A stretch of DNA of 64,000 nt from Pleurodeles waltl. Its lineage: Eukaryota > Chordata > Amphibia > Caudata > Salamandridae. The stretch spans positions 353,594,339 to 353,658,338 of the forward strand of contig NC_090451.1 in NCBI RefSeq assembly GCF_031143425.1, in the 5' to 3' direction. The position numbers and the translations under genes are program-made. How positions within the stretch are numbered: the stretch's first letter is position 1; the number at the start of each line of letters is the position of its first letter. The notes beneath the pieces are model-generated. The model saw only the letters and a list, made by a program, of their open reading frames with translations. It was not told the origin of the DNA and did not search any database. Below are positions 34,300-46,231 of this stretch, in pieces.

Positions 34300-34449
34300 G
34301 GCATAGTTGCTATGATCTACATCATCCCGGCTGATATTAATACTCTCATTAACTACTTCAGTTTCGCTGTATGGATATTTTATGGCTTAGCTATTTTAGG
34401 TCTCATTGTTATGAGATTTACACGAAAAGAACTCAAAAGACCAATTAAG
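34300..34449 (+). CDS. SLC7A9: SLC7A9 internal exon (50 codons)
   Basis: This exon belongs to the light subunit b0,+AT of the apical cystine/dibasic amino-acid exchanger, which pairs with rBAT (SLC3A1). It is bounded by TTATTTTTCAG before 34300 and GTAAGC after 34449, phase 0 at both sides. The 50 residues start [16 protein letters not shown], contain one hydrophobic helix ([22 protein letters not shown]10 in the family) and end [10 protein letters not shown]. The following conserved basic loop and the next exon match the family closely. No stop or shift is present. Codon use and conservation contrast with the dead transposons around it. Other SLC7 light chains are less similar at FSFA..FYG and RKEL; a lineage-specific SLC7A9 paralogue remains possible. 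Confidence 0.88.
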
Positions 34450-35063
34450 GTAAGCATATTTTAAAGGTTGTTTAAAAACTGAATATTGCACTGTAAACAA
34501 TGTATGCTACAAAAATGCCATCAGGCTTGCCCAAAATATTTTCATAAAAGGTATTGCATCTTTGATATAATTTCTTAAATCCCAGCAACAGTTACTCCAT
34601 ATTTGCCCAATAACTGTGTTCTCCGCTTGAAAGCCACTAGCAAAACCTGAATTTGACTGTTTTGGTCTCAAAGATTGCACAGTAGAAAGTCAGTCCTCCA
34701 GGAACCAGTCTTTTAGGATCAGGAATGAAAAGTGAGGGACTTTGTTTTTTTTCTCGCCTTCTGAGATAGCATATTACAGTTGCATCAAGCTCAGGATTTA
34801 ATTTGTCCAGAGGCAGATTGAAGAGATACAAGATGCAAAGGTGATCTGCATGTCAACAAGTAGCTCAACTAGTCAAATCCTTAGCTAGAGAAGATCCACC
34901 CTATCTGGGGGAGTCCTCATGGCTATCAATTCAAGAAGTGATGTCACACATTTTCAACCTCTGTGACAACATAGGCTTCCATCCCAAGCCCCTCAACAGT
35001 CAATTTATTGACTAATGAAGTTCTAGGGAATGGTCATCGGTTCTAATGAAAGAATGTGAACAG
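34450..35063 (+). other. SLC7A9 intron, apparently unique sequence
   Basis: This is intron start after the donor GTAAGC at 34450. I see no repeat shared with the rest of the window and no coding frame with recognisable domains. Confidence 0.5.
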
Positions 35064-37306
35064 TGTAGGAAGCTGGCCTGGGTGTGTGGTGAGCACCTAT
35101 GGGGTTATCACCTTATTCCAGGTATCCCCTATTAGTGAGGTGTAGACAGTGTCTAGGAAGCCAGGGCTCTCTAAAGGTAGTTGTGGATGAGCAGCCAAGA
35201 CTTATCTAGGAGACATGCAAAGCTTATGCAATACCACTACAGTGACACAGCACCTACACACATGAAAGAACTACACAGTGTTATAAACAAATAATGATAC
35301 TTTATTATAGTAACACAAATACTAAAATACTGTACAGGCAATACTCAACTAGGAGGTAAGTAAACACTATGATGTACACATTAGAAGTCGGTGATTATCA
35401 TAGAAAGCATTAGCAAATAGTTTAAAAAAAAAAGCAAATCGTGAAGGTTCTAGGGGGAGACCAAACCATATACTAAGTAAGAGGAATGTGAAAGGCAGTC
35501 CCCACCCAAGGAAGTGGAATCAGTAGAGGGGAACCCCAAAAGGTAAGTACCATGTTGCGCCCCAGCGACCAGAAGAGAAGAGGTAAGCACCTGGCTTTTA
35601 CCCAAACCCACAGGAGAGCTTTGGAAAAGGACTGTGCAAGACCCAGACAAGGCTGGAACAAACCAAAGGTGGATTCTGACAGAAGAGGACCTGCCAAAGA
35701 AAGGGACCGAGTCCAGTTCAAGGTGGAGTGTCTGGCTGTGGAAGGAGCCACTACCCACCCTTCTTTGGATGCAGGACCAGGTCGACGGTAGATTAAGGAA
35801 GTCAGCAGTGTAGCACAGGAGCAGAAGAGGAGCTCCAGAAGTGATGCAAGGGATGCCCCACATCAGCGATCATGACGCAGTTAGTCAGTGATGCTGGAAA
35901 ACCATCAACAAGCCTTAGCAAATGTAAGAATCTGAGAAGAAAGTTTTGCAAGGCTGAAGAGGACCAGTAAGGCCCAGGGGACTCGACTCAAGGAGGGGAG
36001 TCCAAGGTGACCCTCAGCAGCTGTGAGAGTCACAAGAAGAGGTGGCAGCTCCCACAGGCAGCAGGCACAGGAGTTGCAGTGAGGTCCACGTAGCACACAT
36101 GAAAAGGAGTCCCACATCGTTGGAGCAGCAGGCAGGGGACTGTGCTTTGCAGGATTGAGTGCTGGGGCCTGGAGCTACAGGGAGCCTGAAGATCCCTTGG
36201 AGGAGGAACAAACAAGCCTTGGTAGCTGCAAGAGTCGTGGTGCACGGGGGTACTGTCCTGCAAGGAGAGGCAAGGGCTTACTGTCTCCCAAGTTGGACAG
36301 CTCCAAGAGGACCACTCAAGACCCCGACCTCTGATGCAGGATCCATTCAGCTTCAGAGGAGTTTAGTTCCACGCAGACGGTCGTCGTTGCAGTTGGTGCC
36401 TGCGGAAGCAGTGGAATGGCTCCTTCACTCCAAGGGAGATTCCTTCTTGCTTCTTGTGCAGGCTGAAGACTTGTCACCCTCAGAGGATGCACAGCCAGGG
36501 TATTGTTGCAGTTGCTGGAAGGAGCCAGAGAAAAAATGTTGCACAGCTGAGTCATTGCTGGAGTTGCAGATTGTCTGTTCCTGGAGGGTCCAGTTGCAGT
36601 TACGGTGGCCAGAAGATGAAGTAAACGATGCAGAGGAGTCCTGCTGGAATCTTGCATGTCGAATCTGAGGAGCCACCCAAGAGGGAAACCCTAAATAGCC
36701 CAGGAAGGGGGATTGGTCACATAGTTGGGTGACCACCTATCAGGAGGAGGCTGTGACGTCACCTGCCAGACCTGGCCACTTAGATGCTCCCAGGGGCCTC
36801 TGCCCACCTTGGATCCAAGATGGCAGAATTAAGTGGCCACCTGGAGGAGCTCTAGCCACCACCCCTGGGGTGGTGATGGACAGGGGAATGGTCACTCCCC
36901 TTTCCAATGTCCATTTTTGTGCCAGAGCAGGGACTGGGGGTTCCTGGACTGGTGCAAACCAGTTTATGCAAGAAGGGCACCGAATGTGCCCTTCAAAGCA
37001 CACAGGTGGGTTGGGGAGGCTACCCCTCCCCAGCCATGTAACACCTATTTCCAAAGAGAGAGGGTGTTGCCTTCCTCTCCCAGAGGAAATACTTTGTTTT
37101 GCCTTCCTCTGCTTGAGCTGGTCAAGCAGCAGGAGGGCAGAAGCCTGTTTGAGGGGTGGCAGCAGCGCAGGCTGTCTGGAAAACCCCAGAAGACCGGTTG
37201 GAGCAATGCTGGGGGTCCTCTAAGGAGCCCCTCCCGAGTGCATGGAATCATACAACAAATACTGGCAACAATATTGGGGTATGATTTCGACATGTTTGAT
37301 ACCAAA
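35064..37306 (-). repeat. LTR-C, reverse, 5' end missing
   Basis: It begins TGTAGGAAGCTGGCC; the polyA block is inverted near 35290. It runs through the LTR body to GGGGTATGATTTCGACATG near 37274 and stops before the H1 hairpin. Distal parts resemble the copies at 16680-17100 and 45010-45500. Confidence 0.72.
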
Positions 37307-37639
37307 GTTATCCATCTGTACTGATATTTGGATCCCTAATGTTGATTTTTGTCGTCACAGGCAAACACTGACAGTGCGTGTGTGCCGTGACATAGGAATG
37401 TCTCTTGGATTGCGGTCTTGTTCGACTGAGAGGAGCACCAAAGTGCTACCTTTATAGTGATGAAAGGCTACTGCCTTTACCAGGAGTTAGGCAAGACGAG
37501 CGCGGTTGTGGCAGCATACTCTATAGTGGTCATTAGGAGTCAACAGGTCTTTTTTAACCTGTGTTCAAAGTCCTGCTGCTGGGTACTTAACTCACCCTTG
37601 GCATACATCGTTTTGGTGTGTAGTGCTGCACAGCACGTG
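37307..37639. other. intron sequence, unassigned
   Basis: No gene or repeat shared within the window was recognised. It leads into the minisatellite that begins near 37640. Confidence 0.35.
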
Positions 37640-40600
37640 TGGAGTACATGTGCTGCCTGTATGTGTGCTGTGAGTGGTACAATACATGGATAATACTGTG
37701 CAGTGCATGCATATTTTATGTATGCTCTGGGTGTGTGTGTGTAGGAGGCTGGCCTGGCTTATAGTGGGTACCTGATGGTACTTACACCTTATGCCAGGTC
37801 CAGTTATCCCTTATTAGTAGATTAGTAGTGTTCTAGCAGCTTAGGCTCATAGAGGTAGCTATAGCAGAGCAGCTTAGGCTGAACTAGGAGACATGCAAAG
37901 CTCCTACTATACCACCTGTATCATATAGGTTCTATATCATAAGAAATCAATACGCAGGGTTACTAAAAATAAAGGTACTTTATTTTAGTGGCAATGTGCC
38001 AAAAATATCTCAGAGGATATACTCCCTTAGGAGGTAAGTAAAATACACAAAATATACACACAAACCAAAATCAGGTAAGTAAACAGTTAGAAAAATAGTG
38101 CAAGCACTGTAGAATACAACAGGATGCAATAGGCCTAGGGACAACACAAACCATATACTATGAAAGTGGAATACAAACCACGAATGGACCCCTAGGCTAG
38201 TGTAGTGTGTAGAGGGTCGTTGGGAGTGTAAGGAAACACTAAGGGTGCCCAAGATACCCCACCCCAAGACCCTGGAAAGTAGGAGTAAAGTACTACTATT
38301 TCCCCAGAAACACACTAAACTCGTGATAGAGGATTTTTCAAAGACCACAACAGACTGCAAAGCACTTAAGGCGGATTCCTGGACCTGAGGACCTGCGAAG
38401 GAAGGGGACCAAGTCCAAGAGTCGTGAAAGTGTCCAGGGGGGCAGGAGCCCACTAAACCCCGGATTAAGGTGCAATATGGCTGCCCCGGGATGGAAGAAG
38501 CGGAAGATTCTGCAACAAAAAAAGGTGCTAGGAACTTCTCCTTCGTGTAGAAGATGTCCCACGGAGTGCTGGAGGATGCAGAGTTGTTTCTTTGGCAAAA
38601 GACCACAAACAAGCCTTGCTAGCTGTAAGAGTCACGGTTGAAGAAAAAGGGTGCTGCCCGGGCCCAGGAAGGACAAGGATGTCGCCACTTGGGAGAGGAG
38701 ACAGAGGGGACCCTCAGCAAAGTAGAGAGCCCACGCACAAGAAGGTAGCACCCACAGAAGCACTTAAACAAGGGTTCAAGAAGTCTGAACACATCGGTCG
38801 TCTCAACACTGCAAAAGAGGGTCCCACAAAGCCGGAGGTCAACTTAGGGAGTTGAGAAATGCAGGACAGAGTGCTGGGGACCTGGGCTTGGCAGTGCACG
38901 AAGGATTTGGTGGAAATGTGCACAGGAGCCCTAGCAGCTGCAGTTCACGCGGTGCACAGGATTACTGTCTGGAGAGGGGAGGCAAGGACTTATCTCCTCC
39001 AAATTTGGACAGTTGGACCACTGGACGGTCTGGGTCACTTGGGTCCACCAAATGGTGTTCCAGGGGCCACACTCGTCAGGATGAGAGGGGTCCCAGAGTT
39101 CCGGTGACACTGCAGTTTGGTGCCTGCTGAAGCAGGGGGAAGATTCCGTCGACCCACGGGAGATTTCTTTGTGGCTTCCAGTGCAAGATGAAGGCAGGCA
39201 GCCCGCAAAGCATGCACCACCAGGAAACAGTCGAGAAAGCCGGCAGAATTAGGCGCTACAATGTCGCTGGTAGTCTTCTTGCTACTTTGTTGCAGTTTTG
39301 CAGGCATCCTGGAGCAGTCAGCGGTCGATCCTTGGCAGAAGTCGAAGAGAGAGGTGCAGTTGAACTCTGGTGAATTCTTGCAAGTCGTTATCTGAGGAAA
39401 AACCCACTGGAGAGACCCTAAATAGCCCTCAGAGGAGGATTGGCTACCTCTCAGGAGGGGTCTCTGACGTCACCTGCTGGCACTGGCTACTCAGAGGCCT
39501 CCAGAGTGCCCCCACACCTCTGGATCCAAGATGGCAGAGGTTCGGGACACACTTGAAGAGCCATGGGCACCACCCCTGGGGTGGTGATGGACAGAGGAGT
39601 AGTCACTCCCCTTTTCCTTTGTCCAGTTTTGCGCCAGAGCATTTCAAAGCATTTCCAGAGGCTGGGAGAGGCTACCCCTCCCCAGCCCTTCACACCTATT
39701 TCCAAAGGGAGAGGGTGTAACACCCTCTCTCAGAGGAAATTCTTTGTTCTGCCTTCCTGGGACTGGGCTCCCCAGACCCCAGGAGGGCAGAACCCTGTCT
39801 GTGCGGTGGCGGCAGCGGTAGCTGCAGAGAAAACCCCAGAGAGCTGGTTTGGCAGTACCCGGGGTCCATAGTGGAGCCCCGGGGATGCATGGAATTGGCA
39901 CCCCAATACCATATTTGGCATGGGGGGACAATTCCATGATCATAGACATGTTACATGGCCATATTCAGACTTACCATTGGGAAGCTACATATAGGTATTG
40001 CCCTATATGTAGTGCACGCATGAAATGATGTCCCCGCACTCACAAAGTCCGGGGAAATGGCCCTGAACTATGTGGGGGCACCTTTGCTAGTGCAAGGGTG
40101 CCCTCACACTTAGTAACTTTGCACCTGTCCTTCAGCAAGTGAAGGTTAGACATTTAGGAGGCTTATAAGTTACTTAAGTGCAGTGTAAATGGCTGTGAAA
40201 TAACGTGGACGTTATTTCACTCAGGCTGCAGTGGCAGTCCTGTGTAAGATTCGTCTGAGCTCCCTATGGGTGGCAAAAGAAATGCTGAAGCCCATAGGGA
40301 TCTCCTGGAACCCCAATACTCTGGGTACCTAGGTACCATATACTAGGGACTTATAATGGTGTTCCAGTGTGCCAATTAGAATTAGTAAAAATGGTCACTA
40401 GCCTATAATGACAATTTTAAAGGCAGAGAGAGCATAAGCACTGAGGTTCTGATTAGCAGAGCCTCAGTGACACAGTTAACCACTACACAGATCCACACAT
40501 TCAGGCCACAAACTATGAGCACTGGGGTCCTGGCTAGCAGGATCCCAGTGAGACAGGCAAAAACAAACTTACATACATGTAAAAATGGGTGTAACATGCC

Positions 40601-40910
40601 AGGCAAGATGGTACTTTCCTACAGTGTGTGCCTGTGAGTGGTACAATACATAAAGGGTTGTAGTACTGTGCAGTGAATGAACATTGTGTATATCTGCTGG
40701 GTGCATGTGTGCTTGTGAATGAAACAATACAGACACAGTGCAGCAACATTCAGTATGTGTATGTTCCATGTATGCACTGTATGTACACTGTATATATGCG
40801 GTGGGTGTATGCGTGCTTGTGAATGGGACAATACAGGGATAATGCAGTACATGCATGTTACATATATGTACATGATGTATATGTGTTGGTGAGTTGTCCA
40901 ATACATGGCA
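37640..40910. repeat. degenerate minisatellite split by a solo LTR
   Basis: Imperfect units with the core TGTGAGTGGTACAATACA followed by a CAGTGCATGCAT-like block start near 37660, 40628, 40708, 40811 and 40880. Spacing on the right is about 80, 103 and 70 bp. The solo LTR at 37740-40623 interrupts the array. Confidence 0.6.
37740..40623 (-). mobile_element. solo LTR-A, reverse, with target duplication GTGTG
   Basis: It is 2,884 bp from TGTAGGAGGCTGGCC to CAAGATGGTACTTTCCTACA, both natural termini. The five bases before (37735-37739) and after (40624-40628) are both GTGTG, the 5-bp duplication expected for this type of integration. Because the target is GT-rich the match carries less weight than usual. 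P1 is perfect at 40195-40220; H1 is at 39985-40012 with one mismatch. Confidence 0.85.
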
Positions 40911-41239
40911 GACTATGGGTTTCATTTTGGGAGACCCAGGACTGCACGGTGGAAGATGAGGAGAGGATGTACAGGAATACACCATCCTCACCCCTCCCCC
41001 CATTAAAAGAAATTTTAAAGATGGTGCTTTCTTGTAAGCTGACTGGTACACAATGGGGACGGGAGAGCCAGGTTTCCCAATACACCTTAAAGGGTGCTCT
41101 TTGATTCAGACAGAGGTCACAAGTAAGGGGCCTGGGAACATCTCAGAAAGGAGATGGGTCTTATAAGACAATCCCCTGGGGGTCCACAAGCCTCCTCACA
41201 GGGTCCTCCACTGCTTAGAAAATTAAATAATATTAACAG
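40911..41239. other. intron sequence, unassigned
   Basis: It follows the minisatellite. I see no gene and no sequence shared with other parts of the window. Confidence 0.35.
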
Positions 41240-43120
41240 ATTAAGAAAGTGTATATTTAACCCCTTTGCTGCCAGGCCCCTCAGGTGCCAGGCCTTTTTT
41301 GGCTATTTGGGGCAGTTCGCACTTAGGCCCTCAAAACATTTTGTCCACATAAGCTACCCACGCCAAATTTGTGTCCTTTTTTTTCCAACATCCTAGGGAT
41401 TCTAGAGCTGCCCAGAGTTTGTGGGTTCCCCCTGAAGGAGACCAAGAAATAAGCCAAAACACAGTGAATATCTCGTTTTTTTTTTTAAATGGGGAAAAAA
41501 GATCTGCAGAAAAAGGGCTGTGTTTTTTCCCCTGAAAATGGCATCAACTAAGGGTTTGCGGTGCTAAAATCACCATCTTCCTAGCTTTCAGGAACAGTCA
41601 GACTTGAATCAGAAAATCACATTTTTCAAACCCAGTTTTGGCATTTAACTGGGACATACCCCATTTTTACTATTTTTTGTGCTTTCAGCCTCCTTCCAGT
41701 TAACAACAGAAATGGGTGTGAAACCAATGCTGTATCCCGGGAAGCTAAGCATTTCTGAAATATAGACAAACTTCTGAATTCAGCAATGGGTGATTTGTGT
41801 AGATCTTTCAAGGGTTTCCTACAGAAAATAACAGCTGAAACAAAAAAATATTGAAATTGAGGTGAATAAACAGCCATTTTTCTCCACGTTTGAATCGGTA
41901 ACTTTTTTCCTGCAATGTCAGATTTTTTAAGGCAATATACTGTTACGTCTGCTGGATTCTACTGGTTGCGGGGATATATAGGGCTTGTAGGTTCATCAAG
42001 AACCCTAGGTACCCAGAGCCAATAAAGAAGCTGCACCTTGCAATGGGTTTTCATTCTATACCGGGTATACAGCAATTAATTTGCTGAAATATAAAGAATG
42101 AAAAATAGATATGAAGAAAACCTTTGTATTTCCAAAAGGGGCACAAGATAAGATGTTGCGAAGAAGTGGTTATTTGCACATCTCTTAATTCCAGGGTGCC
42201 CATACTAGCATGTGAATTACAGGGCATTGCTCAAATAGACGTCTTTTTTACACACTGTCTTACATTTGCAAGGAAAAAATGTAGAGAAAGAGGCAATAAC
42301 ACTTGTTCTGCTATTCTGTGTTCCCCCAAGTCTCCTGATAAAAATGGTACCTCACTTGCATGGGTAGACCTAATGCCCGTGACAGGAAACACAACATGGA
42401 CACATCACATTTTTACATTGAAAACTGATGTGTTTTTTTAAAGTGCCTAGCTGTGGATTTTGATCTCTAGCTCGGCCGGCACCTGGGAAAAACCTACCAA
42501 ACCTGTGCATTTTTGAAAACTAGACACCTAGAGCAATCCAAGATGGGGTGATTTGTGGGGCTCTCACCAGGTTTTTCCTCATATTTCTGTGACAGAAAAT
42601 TTTGGAACCTGAGAGGAGCCACAAATTTCCTTCTACCCAGCATTCCCTCTAGTCTCCCAATAAAAATGGCACCTCACTTGTATGGGTAGGCCTAGTGCCC
42701 GCGAAAGGAAATGCCCCAAAACAGAGCTGGTTTTTTTGCAAAGTGTCTAGCTGTGGATTTTGGCCTCTAGCTAAGCTGGCACTTAGGGAAACCTAACAAT
42801 CCTGTGCGTTTTTGAAAACTAGACAACTAGGGGAATCCAAGATGGGGTGTGACTTATGGGATTCTCACCAAGTTCTGTTACCCAGAATCCTCTGCAAACC
42901 TCAAAATTTGGCCCAAAAACACTTTTTCCTCACATTTCGGTGACAGAAAGTTCTGGAATCTGAGAGGAGCCACACATTTATCCACCCAGCGTTCCCCCAA
43001 GTCTCCCGATAAAAATTGTACCTCTCTTGTGTGGGTAGGCCTAGTGCCCGCGAAAGGAAATGCCCCAAAACACTATCTGGACACATCAAAATTATCAAAT
43101 ACAAAACTACCTGTTTTTTG
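41240..43120. repeat. unclassified repeat with 320-350 bp tandem units
   Basis: Low-GC sequence with homopolymers. From about 42290 a unit recurs: TCTCCTGATAAAAATGG near 42329, TCTCCCAATAAAAATGG near 42652 and TCTCCCGATAAAAATTG near 43000. Each is followed by GGTAGGCCTAGTGCC-like text, a block CTAGCTGTGGATTTT, and TTTTTGAAAACTAGACA. Open frames are not coding-like. At about 43122 it is cut by a reverse LTR. Confidence 0.6.
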
Positions 43121-43125
43121 GTGGT

Positions 43126-45009
43126 GGGGGCAGCAGCACTACAAAGAAAGGTCCCATGCCGCCGGAGGTCAACTCAGCGAGTTGAGTGTTGCAGGATAGA
43201 GAGCTGGGGACCTGGGCCAGGCTGTGTACGAAGGAATTTTGCGAATAGTGCACAGAGGCCTCAGGAGGTGAAAAAGACGCGGTGCACAGGGGTACTGTCG
43301 CTCTCAGGGAAGGCAAGGTCTTACCTCCTCCAAATTGTGTCAGCAGGACCTCAGGACAGTCTGTGTCCATGAGGTCCACCCTCTGTGTTTCTAAGAGCAT
43401 GCTCGTTGCTGTGAGAGGAGTCCAGGAGTACCGTTCGTCGACTTGCAAGGTGCCTGCATGAGCAGGGGAGCGACTCCATCACCCCACAAGAGATTTCTTT
43501 GGTCGTTCTGGTGCAGGATGAAGACAGGGAGTCCTCAGAGTGTGCGCACTGTGGAAACTGTTGCAGTTGCTGGCTGGAGCTGAAGTTGCAGAAGAAAAGT
43601 ATCCCTTATGGATACTTTGTTGCTCTTACAGTGGTTCCCGGAGAAGGCTGCGGTTGATCTGAGGTCAGAGGATGAAGTAGTAGTTGCAGAGGATTCCTGC
43701 TGGGAAACTTCCAAGTGGAATCTGAAGAGAACCCCCTGGAGAGATCCTAAATAGCCCTGAGAGGGGGATTGGCTACCTTATCAGGTAAGGACTTATCAGG
43801 AGGGGTCTCTGACGTCACCTGCTGGCAGTGGCCACTGAGAGCCCTCCAGAGTGCCCCACACCCTGCAAAGCAAGATGGCTGAAGTCTGGGACACACTGCA
43901 GGAGCTCTGGGCACCACCCCTAGGGTGGCGATGGACAGGGGAGTGGTCACTCCCCTTTCCTTTGTCCAGTTTCACACCAGAGCAGGGGACAAGGGGTCCC
44001 TGAACCGGAGTAGACTGGCTTATGCAAGGAGGGCACCATCTGTGCCCTTTAAAGCATTTCCAGAGGCTGGGGGAGGCTACCCCTCCCTAGCCTGTAACAC
44101 CTATTTACAAAGGGAGCGGGTGTAACACCCTGCTCTCAGTGGAAATGCTTTGTTCTGCGTTCCTGGGACTGAGCTGCTCAGACCCCAGGAGGGCAGAACC
44201 CTGTCTGTGAGGTGGCAGCAGCAGTAGCTGCAGTGCAAGCCTCAGAGAGCTGGTTTGGCAGTACTGGGGGTCCATAGTGGAGCCCCTAGGATGCATGGAA
44301 TTGGGTCCCCAATACCAGATTTGGAATCAGGGGACAATTCCATGATTTTAGACACCTTACATGGCCATATTCAGAGATACCATTGTGAAGCTACATATAG
44401 GTATTGACCTATATGTAGTGCACACGTGTAATTGCATCCCCCCACTCACAAAGTACCGGGAAAAGGCCCTGAACTATGTGGGGGCACCTTTGCTAGTGCA
44501 AGGGTTTCCTCACAATTAGTAACTTTGCACCTAACCTTCAGCAAGTGAAGGTTAGACATATAGGTGACTTATAAGCTACTTAAGAGCAGTGAAAATGGCT
44601 GTGAAATAGTGTGTGCACTATTTCAAGAAGGCTGCAATGGCAGGCCTGTGGAAGGGCTTATCTGCTATCCTTATGGGTGGCAAAAGAAATGCTGCAGCCC
44701 ATAAGGATCTCCTGGAACCATATACTAGGGACTTATAAGGGGGGGGGGTCCAGTGGGCCAATTGAAATTGGTAAATTAAGTCACTAGCCTACAATGACAA
44801 ATTTAAAAGCAGAGAGAGCATAAGCACTGAAGTTCTGGTTAGAAGAGCCTCAGTGACACAGGCAAGCACCACTGCCAACATACACATTAGGCCACAAACT
44901 ATGAGCACTGGGGTCCTGGCTACCAGGATCCCAGTGACACAGTAAAAACACACTGACACACACTCACAAACAGGTCAAAGGTGGGGGTAGCTATGCTAGA
45001 AAGAGGATA
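43126..45009 (-). repeat. LTR-A, reverse, 5' two-thirds only
   Basis: It enters LTR-A in its middle (GGTCCCATGCCGCCGGAGG) and runs to GTAGCTATGCTAGAAAGAGG, lacking the final CCTACA. H1 at 44391-44418 has arm CTACATATAGGT and is perfect; P1 at 44601-44625 is the AGTG type. Confidence 0.75.
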
Positions 45010-46079
45010 CTTTTTCACACCCACCTCTCAGAGTGGAGGTGATCAGGGACCTCACCTGGAAGAGCTCTGTGCACCTCCCCAGGGGAGGAGCTGGACAGGG
45101 GGCAGTCACTCCCCTTTCCTTTATGTGGTTTTGCGCCAGAGCAGGAATTAAGGGTTCCTGATCTGGTGTAAACCGTTTTATGCAAGGGGGGTACCAAATG
45201 TGCCCTTCAAAGGAGTCTGGTGACACTCTGAGGCACTCCCACCCTAGCCCAAAGACACCTATTTCTAAAGAAGAGGTGGTCACACCTCTGTTTTACAGGA
45301 AATCCATTGTCCTGCCTTCCCCTCCCTGACATATGCTCAGCAGCTGGACGGCAGAAGAGTGTTTGGGGTCGGCAGCTTCACGGGCTGGCATGCAGGCCCT
45401 GCAAGGCTGTATAGGAAGACCTTGGGGGATCTCCTAGGGAATCCCAACAGTACATGGTATCATGCAAGTAGCACTCAAATTGATGCAGTTGCATGATTCC
45501 AACATGTTTGATTCTAAACATGCCTGTGTTCGGTGAAGCCATTATTTAGCTGGACAACTTGCGTTGACCAGTGTCCACTACATACCTTAAGATGGCTTCC
45601 CCGCACTTACAAAACCCAGGACATGGATCATGCAGGGGTGCCTTCACACTTCGAACCATGCATCCTGCCCTTGGGCTGAAGGGCCTACCTTAGGGGGTGA
45701 CTTACAGGGTAAGAGAGCAGTGCCCATGATATAAGGCAAACCGTATATCTGGAGTGAAAAGTGCATGCACAGTTTCATGCAGGCTGCAATGGCAGGCCTG
45801 TAGTCACAGTTTGCATGGGCCCCCATGGATGGCACAATACATGCTGCAGCCCATGGGGGACCCTTAGGGTACCAATGCCCTGGGTAGCTAAGTACCATAT
45901 ACTAGGGGCTTACATGGGTGCAGTAGTATGCTAATTGTGGGGTGTAAAAGTTAGCATACAACTAAATTTAGGGGAGTGAACACTGACCCTGGGGTCATGG
46001 TTAGGAGGATCCCAGGGTACTATAGAACAAATATACTGACACTTGGCAAAAAGTGCCAGACAAATGCTACTTTCCTACA
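45010..46079 (-). repeat. LTR-D, reverse, 5' portion
   Basis: It is fused directly to the previous fragment without LTR ends. It ends ACAAATGCTACTTTCCTACA, the reverse complement of an LTR start. Related to 16680-17507. The H1 site around 45553 is decayed. Confidence 0.7.
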
Positions 46080-46231
46080 CATGAGACCTGGTTTCTATAC
46101 ATAAACTAAGTAAGAGCTACCGTACATTGAAGGTCCGATCAATAAATGAATAGGGTGCATAATTCCAGAATTAAGTATAATCATGTGCAAAAAAAGATTA
46201 TTAATACATTCTTACTATTTTATTTGCTGGC

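Noticed and set aside
37155..37700. Possible short exon of the transporter between the two SLC7A9 exons
   Set aside because: The phases of the flanking exons join directly and the family protein has no residues missing between them.
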